Source: an uncultured Parabacteroides sp.
GTDB lineage: Bacteria; Bacteroidota; Bacteroidia; Bacteroidales; Tannerellaceae
Reading direction: 5' to 3'
DNA: 64,000 nt
Assembly: GCA_944325335.1 (NCBI GenBank)
Contig: CALUZR010000013.1
Coordinates: 1 to 64,000 of the forward strand
The notes below the pieces were generated by a model that did not search any database, was not told the DNA's origin, and saw nothing but the letters and a program-made list of their open reading frames with translations. This document shows, one piece after another, positions 62,429 to 64,000 of the stretch; within the stretch, counting starts at the first letter, position 1, and every line of letters begins with the position of its first letter. Made by a program: the position numbers and the translations under genes.

Positions 62429-62467
62429 GAAAAAGGGTCGACCTCTGTAAACAGAAGCCAACCCTTT
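62427..62467 (-). terminator. Intrinsic terminator of the PNPase gene
   Basis: On the minus strand AAAGGGTTGGCTTCTG pairs with CAGAGGTCGACCCTTT around a TTTA loop (62467-62432), followed by TTTTTCTTT. It ends the transcript about 40 bases after the stop codon. Confidence 0.8.
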
Positions 62468-62505
62468 CGCGCTTTTTTTATGTCCGTTTTCTTTATATGC
62501 TTGTC

Positions 62506-64000
62506 TTAACGTCCGCGGCCGTTTCCGTTGCCATTGCCGTTGCGTCTCGAAGGACGTTCGTCATATCCTTCTGGTTTCGGCATCAACACGCGGTGCGAGA
62601 GTTTGAATTTACCCGTCTTCGGATCGATATCCATCAGTTTGACTTTAATTGTATCGCCCTCTTTCAGACCGGCTTGTTCTACGGTCTCGAGGCGACGCCA
62701 ATCAATTTCCGATATATGGAGCAATCCGTCGCGTCCCGGCATGAATTCTACGAATGCACCGTAAGGCATGATAGATGAAATCTTACCTTCGTAAACTTCG
62801 CCTACTTCCGGCACAGCTACAATCGCCTTGATTGCGCGCAAAGCTGCATCAATGCTATCTTTGTTTACGGCCGAGATTTCTACTTTACCTACGCCGTCCA
62901 CTTCTTCAATCGAGATCGTAGCGCCGGTTTTCTCTTGGATTCCTTGGATAATCTTGCCGCCCGGGCCGATAATTGCACCGATATATTCTTTGCCCACTGT
63001 CAGGGTTTCGATGCGCGGTGCATGCGGCTTCAGATCCGGACGAGTTTCGGGCTGTGCTTCCATAATCTTATTCAAGATATACATACGGCCTTCGCGAGCC
63101 TGAGCCAAAGCCTTCTCCAAGATGTCGTATGAAAGACCATCTACCTTGATATCCATCTGCGTAGCTGTGATACCGTCACGCGTACCCGTTACCTTGAAGT
63201 CCATATCGCCCAAGTGGTCTTCATCGCCCAAGATATCTGACAAGATTGCGTAGTTCGTTCCCTTGTTCTCTGAAATCAAACCCATGGCAATACCTGATAC
63301 CGGCTTTTTCATCGGCACACCTGCATCGCGGAGCGCCAAGGTACCGGCACATACCGTCGCCATCGAAGAGGAACCGTTTGATTCCAAAATATCTGACATC
63401 ACACGTACTACGTAGGGATAATTTTCCGGGATCATCCGCTTCAAGGCGCGCCATGCCAAATGGCCGTGGCCTACTTCACGACGTCCTACGCCGCGTTGTG
63501 CCTTCGCTTCTCCAGTCGAGAAGGGCGGGAAGTTATAGTGCAAAAGGAAACGTTCCTTGCCTTGTGTCAATACATCGTCGATAATCTTCTCATCATCCTT
63601 GGTGCCTAAAGTAACCGTAGACAACGATTGCGTTTCACCGCGCGTAAAGATAGCTGCACCGTGAGGACCAGGGAGGCAATCCGTTTCAATCCAGATCGGA
63701 CGGATTTCTGTCGTTTTACGTCCGTCGAGGCGTTTGCCTTCATCCAAGATAGCGCGGCGCATGGCTTCTTTTTCTACATCGTGGTAGTAACGGTCGATCA
63801 TTTCTACCTTCTCGTCCGTCAGCTCTTCTTCCGTGAATTGCGATTTGAACTCTTCCACGATCGCGTCGAACGCATCAGCGCGCTGGTGCTTGTCGGAACC
63901 CGAAGTCGCGATGGCGTACACCTTGTCATAACATTTATCGTGTACGTCCTTGCGGAGGTCTTCATCGTTTACTTCGTGGCAATATTCGCGTTTCACGGTC
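62506..64000 (-). CDS. pnp: Polyribonucleotide nucleotidyltransferase (C-terminal part, 5' end outside window)
   Basis: About 498 C-terminal residues are present; the frame stays open to the window edge. They comprise the linker helix domain, the second RNase PH domain ([64 protein letters not shown], with catalytic Asp residues), a KH domain ([20 protein letters not shown]) and an S1 domain ([33 protein letters not shown]). The enzyme degrades RNA from the 3' end with phosphate. The C-terminal tail is short and Gly/Asn/Arg-rich ([12 protein letters not shown]). It is the most upstream gene of the minus-strand group and has its own terminator. Confidence 0.97.
   Translation of the reverse strand, partial: TVKREYCHEVNDEDLRKDVHDKCYDKVYAIATSGSDKHQRADAFDAIVEEFKSQFTEEELTDEKVEMIDRYYHDVEKEAMRRAILDEGKRLDGRKTTEIRPIWIETDCLPGPHGAAIFTRGETQSLSTVTLGTKDDEKIIDDVLTQGKERFLLHYNFPPFSTGEAKAQRGVGRREVGHGHLAWRALKRMIPENYPYVVRVMSDILESNGSSSMATVCAGTLALRDAGVPMKKPVSGIAMGLISENKGTNYAILSDILGDEDHLGDMDFKVTGTRDGITATQMDIKVDGLSYDILEKALAQAREGRMYILNKIMEAQPETRPDLKPHAPRIETLTVGKEYIGAIIGPGGKIIQGIQEKTGATISIEEVDGVGKVEISAVNKDSIDAALRAIKAIVAVPEVGEVYEGKISSIMPYGAFVEFMPGRDGLLHISEIDWRRLETVEQAGLKEGDTIKVKLMDIDPKTGKFKLSHRVLMPKPEGYDERPSRRNGNGNGNGRGR

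Overview
This 64-kb window comes from a Bacteroidales chromosome, most likely a Tannerellaceae/Parabacteroides-like gut anaerobe. The case rests on repeated Bacteroidetes promoters (TTG, 19-21 bp, TAnnTTTG), SusC/TonB-type receptors, AraC-type regulators with TPRs, PadR-PspC-DUF2807, DUF4369, DUF1566 and DUF6383-like proteins, and T9SS-type C-terminal domains. No rRNA, CRISPR array, prophage or intact insertion sequence was seen. One tRNA is present (Ser, anticodon CGA).

Layout. 0-6.8 kb: CatA-like acetyltransferase, tRNA-Ser, clostripain-like lipoprotein, then three minus-strand genes (TonB-type outer-membrane receptor, a hypothetical exported protein, a calcineurin-like phosphoesterase). 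6.8-8.7 kb: a membrane-bound TPR/AraC regulator. 9.2-22.5 kb: a long same-strand block with cupin, DJ-1/PfpI, tautomerase, ThDP enzyme, duplicated beta-barrel protein, two SUMF1-fold proteins, a four-repeat DUF1566 protein, an MFS transporter, a porin-like protein and a receiver-SpoIIE phosphatase. 22.7-28.4 kb: AGE-type epimerase and isoamylase-type debranching enzyme interleaved with two STAS proteins and an RsbW-like kinase, ending with a second DJ-1 protein. Together with the SpoIIE phosphatase this is a complete partner-switching module mixed with carbohydrate enzymes. 28.5-41.2 kb: a GC-richer block of WD40-like protein, two-component propeller sensor without its phospho-accepting His, small histidine kinase, TPR-TonB receptor, single-module NRPS and nitroreductase, read as one signalling, transport and biosynthesis locus. 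41.2-44.4 kb: two Rpn-like PD-(D/E)XK proteins among large palindromic repeats. 44.4-54 kb: two giant exported proteins (1368 and 1652 aa) with related C-terminal domains. 54.4-56.2 kb: an AAA ATPase with a decayed partner gene, a candidate defence pair. 56.4-58.8 kb: PadR, PspC and DUF2807 envelope-stress genes. 59.1-64 kb, minus strand: HIT, GreA (with leader terminator), DUF4369/thioredoxin-fold lipoprotein, CPBP protease and the C-terminal part of PNPase.

The most unusual genome-scale signal is a set of at least nine intergenic arrays of 3-5 tandem units, each with its own sequence but all with a period of 21-24 bp (mostly exactly 22) and mostly built from short palindromes. Alongside them are three copies of a long hairpin repeat (GGCACACAGAT...), a 198-bp palindrome at 41.4-41.6 kb and several other hairpin repeats. 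The most unusual genes are the NRPS with a Cys-type thioesterase and a serine-less second carrier-like domain, and the sensor kinase with Asp in place of His.
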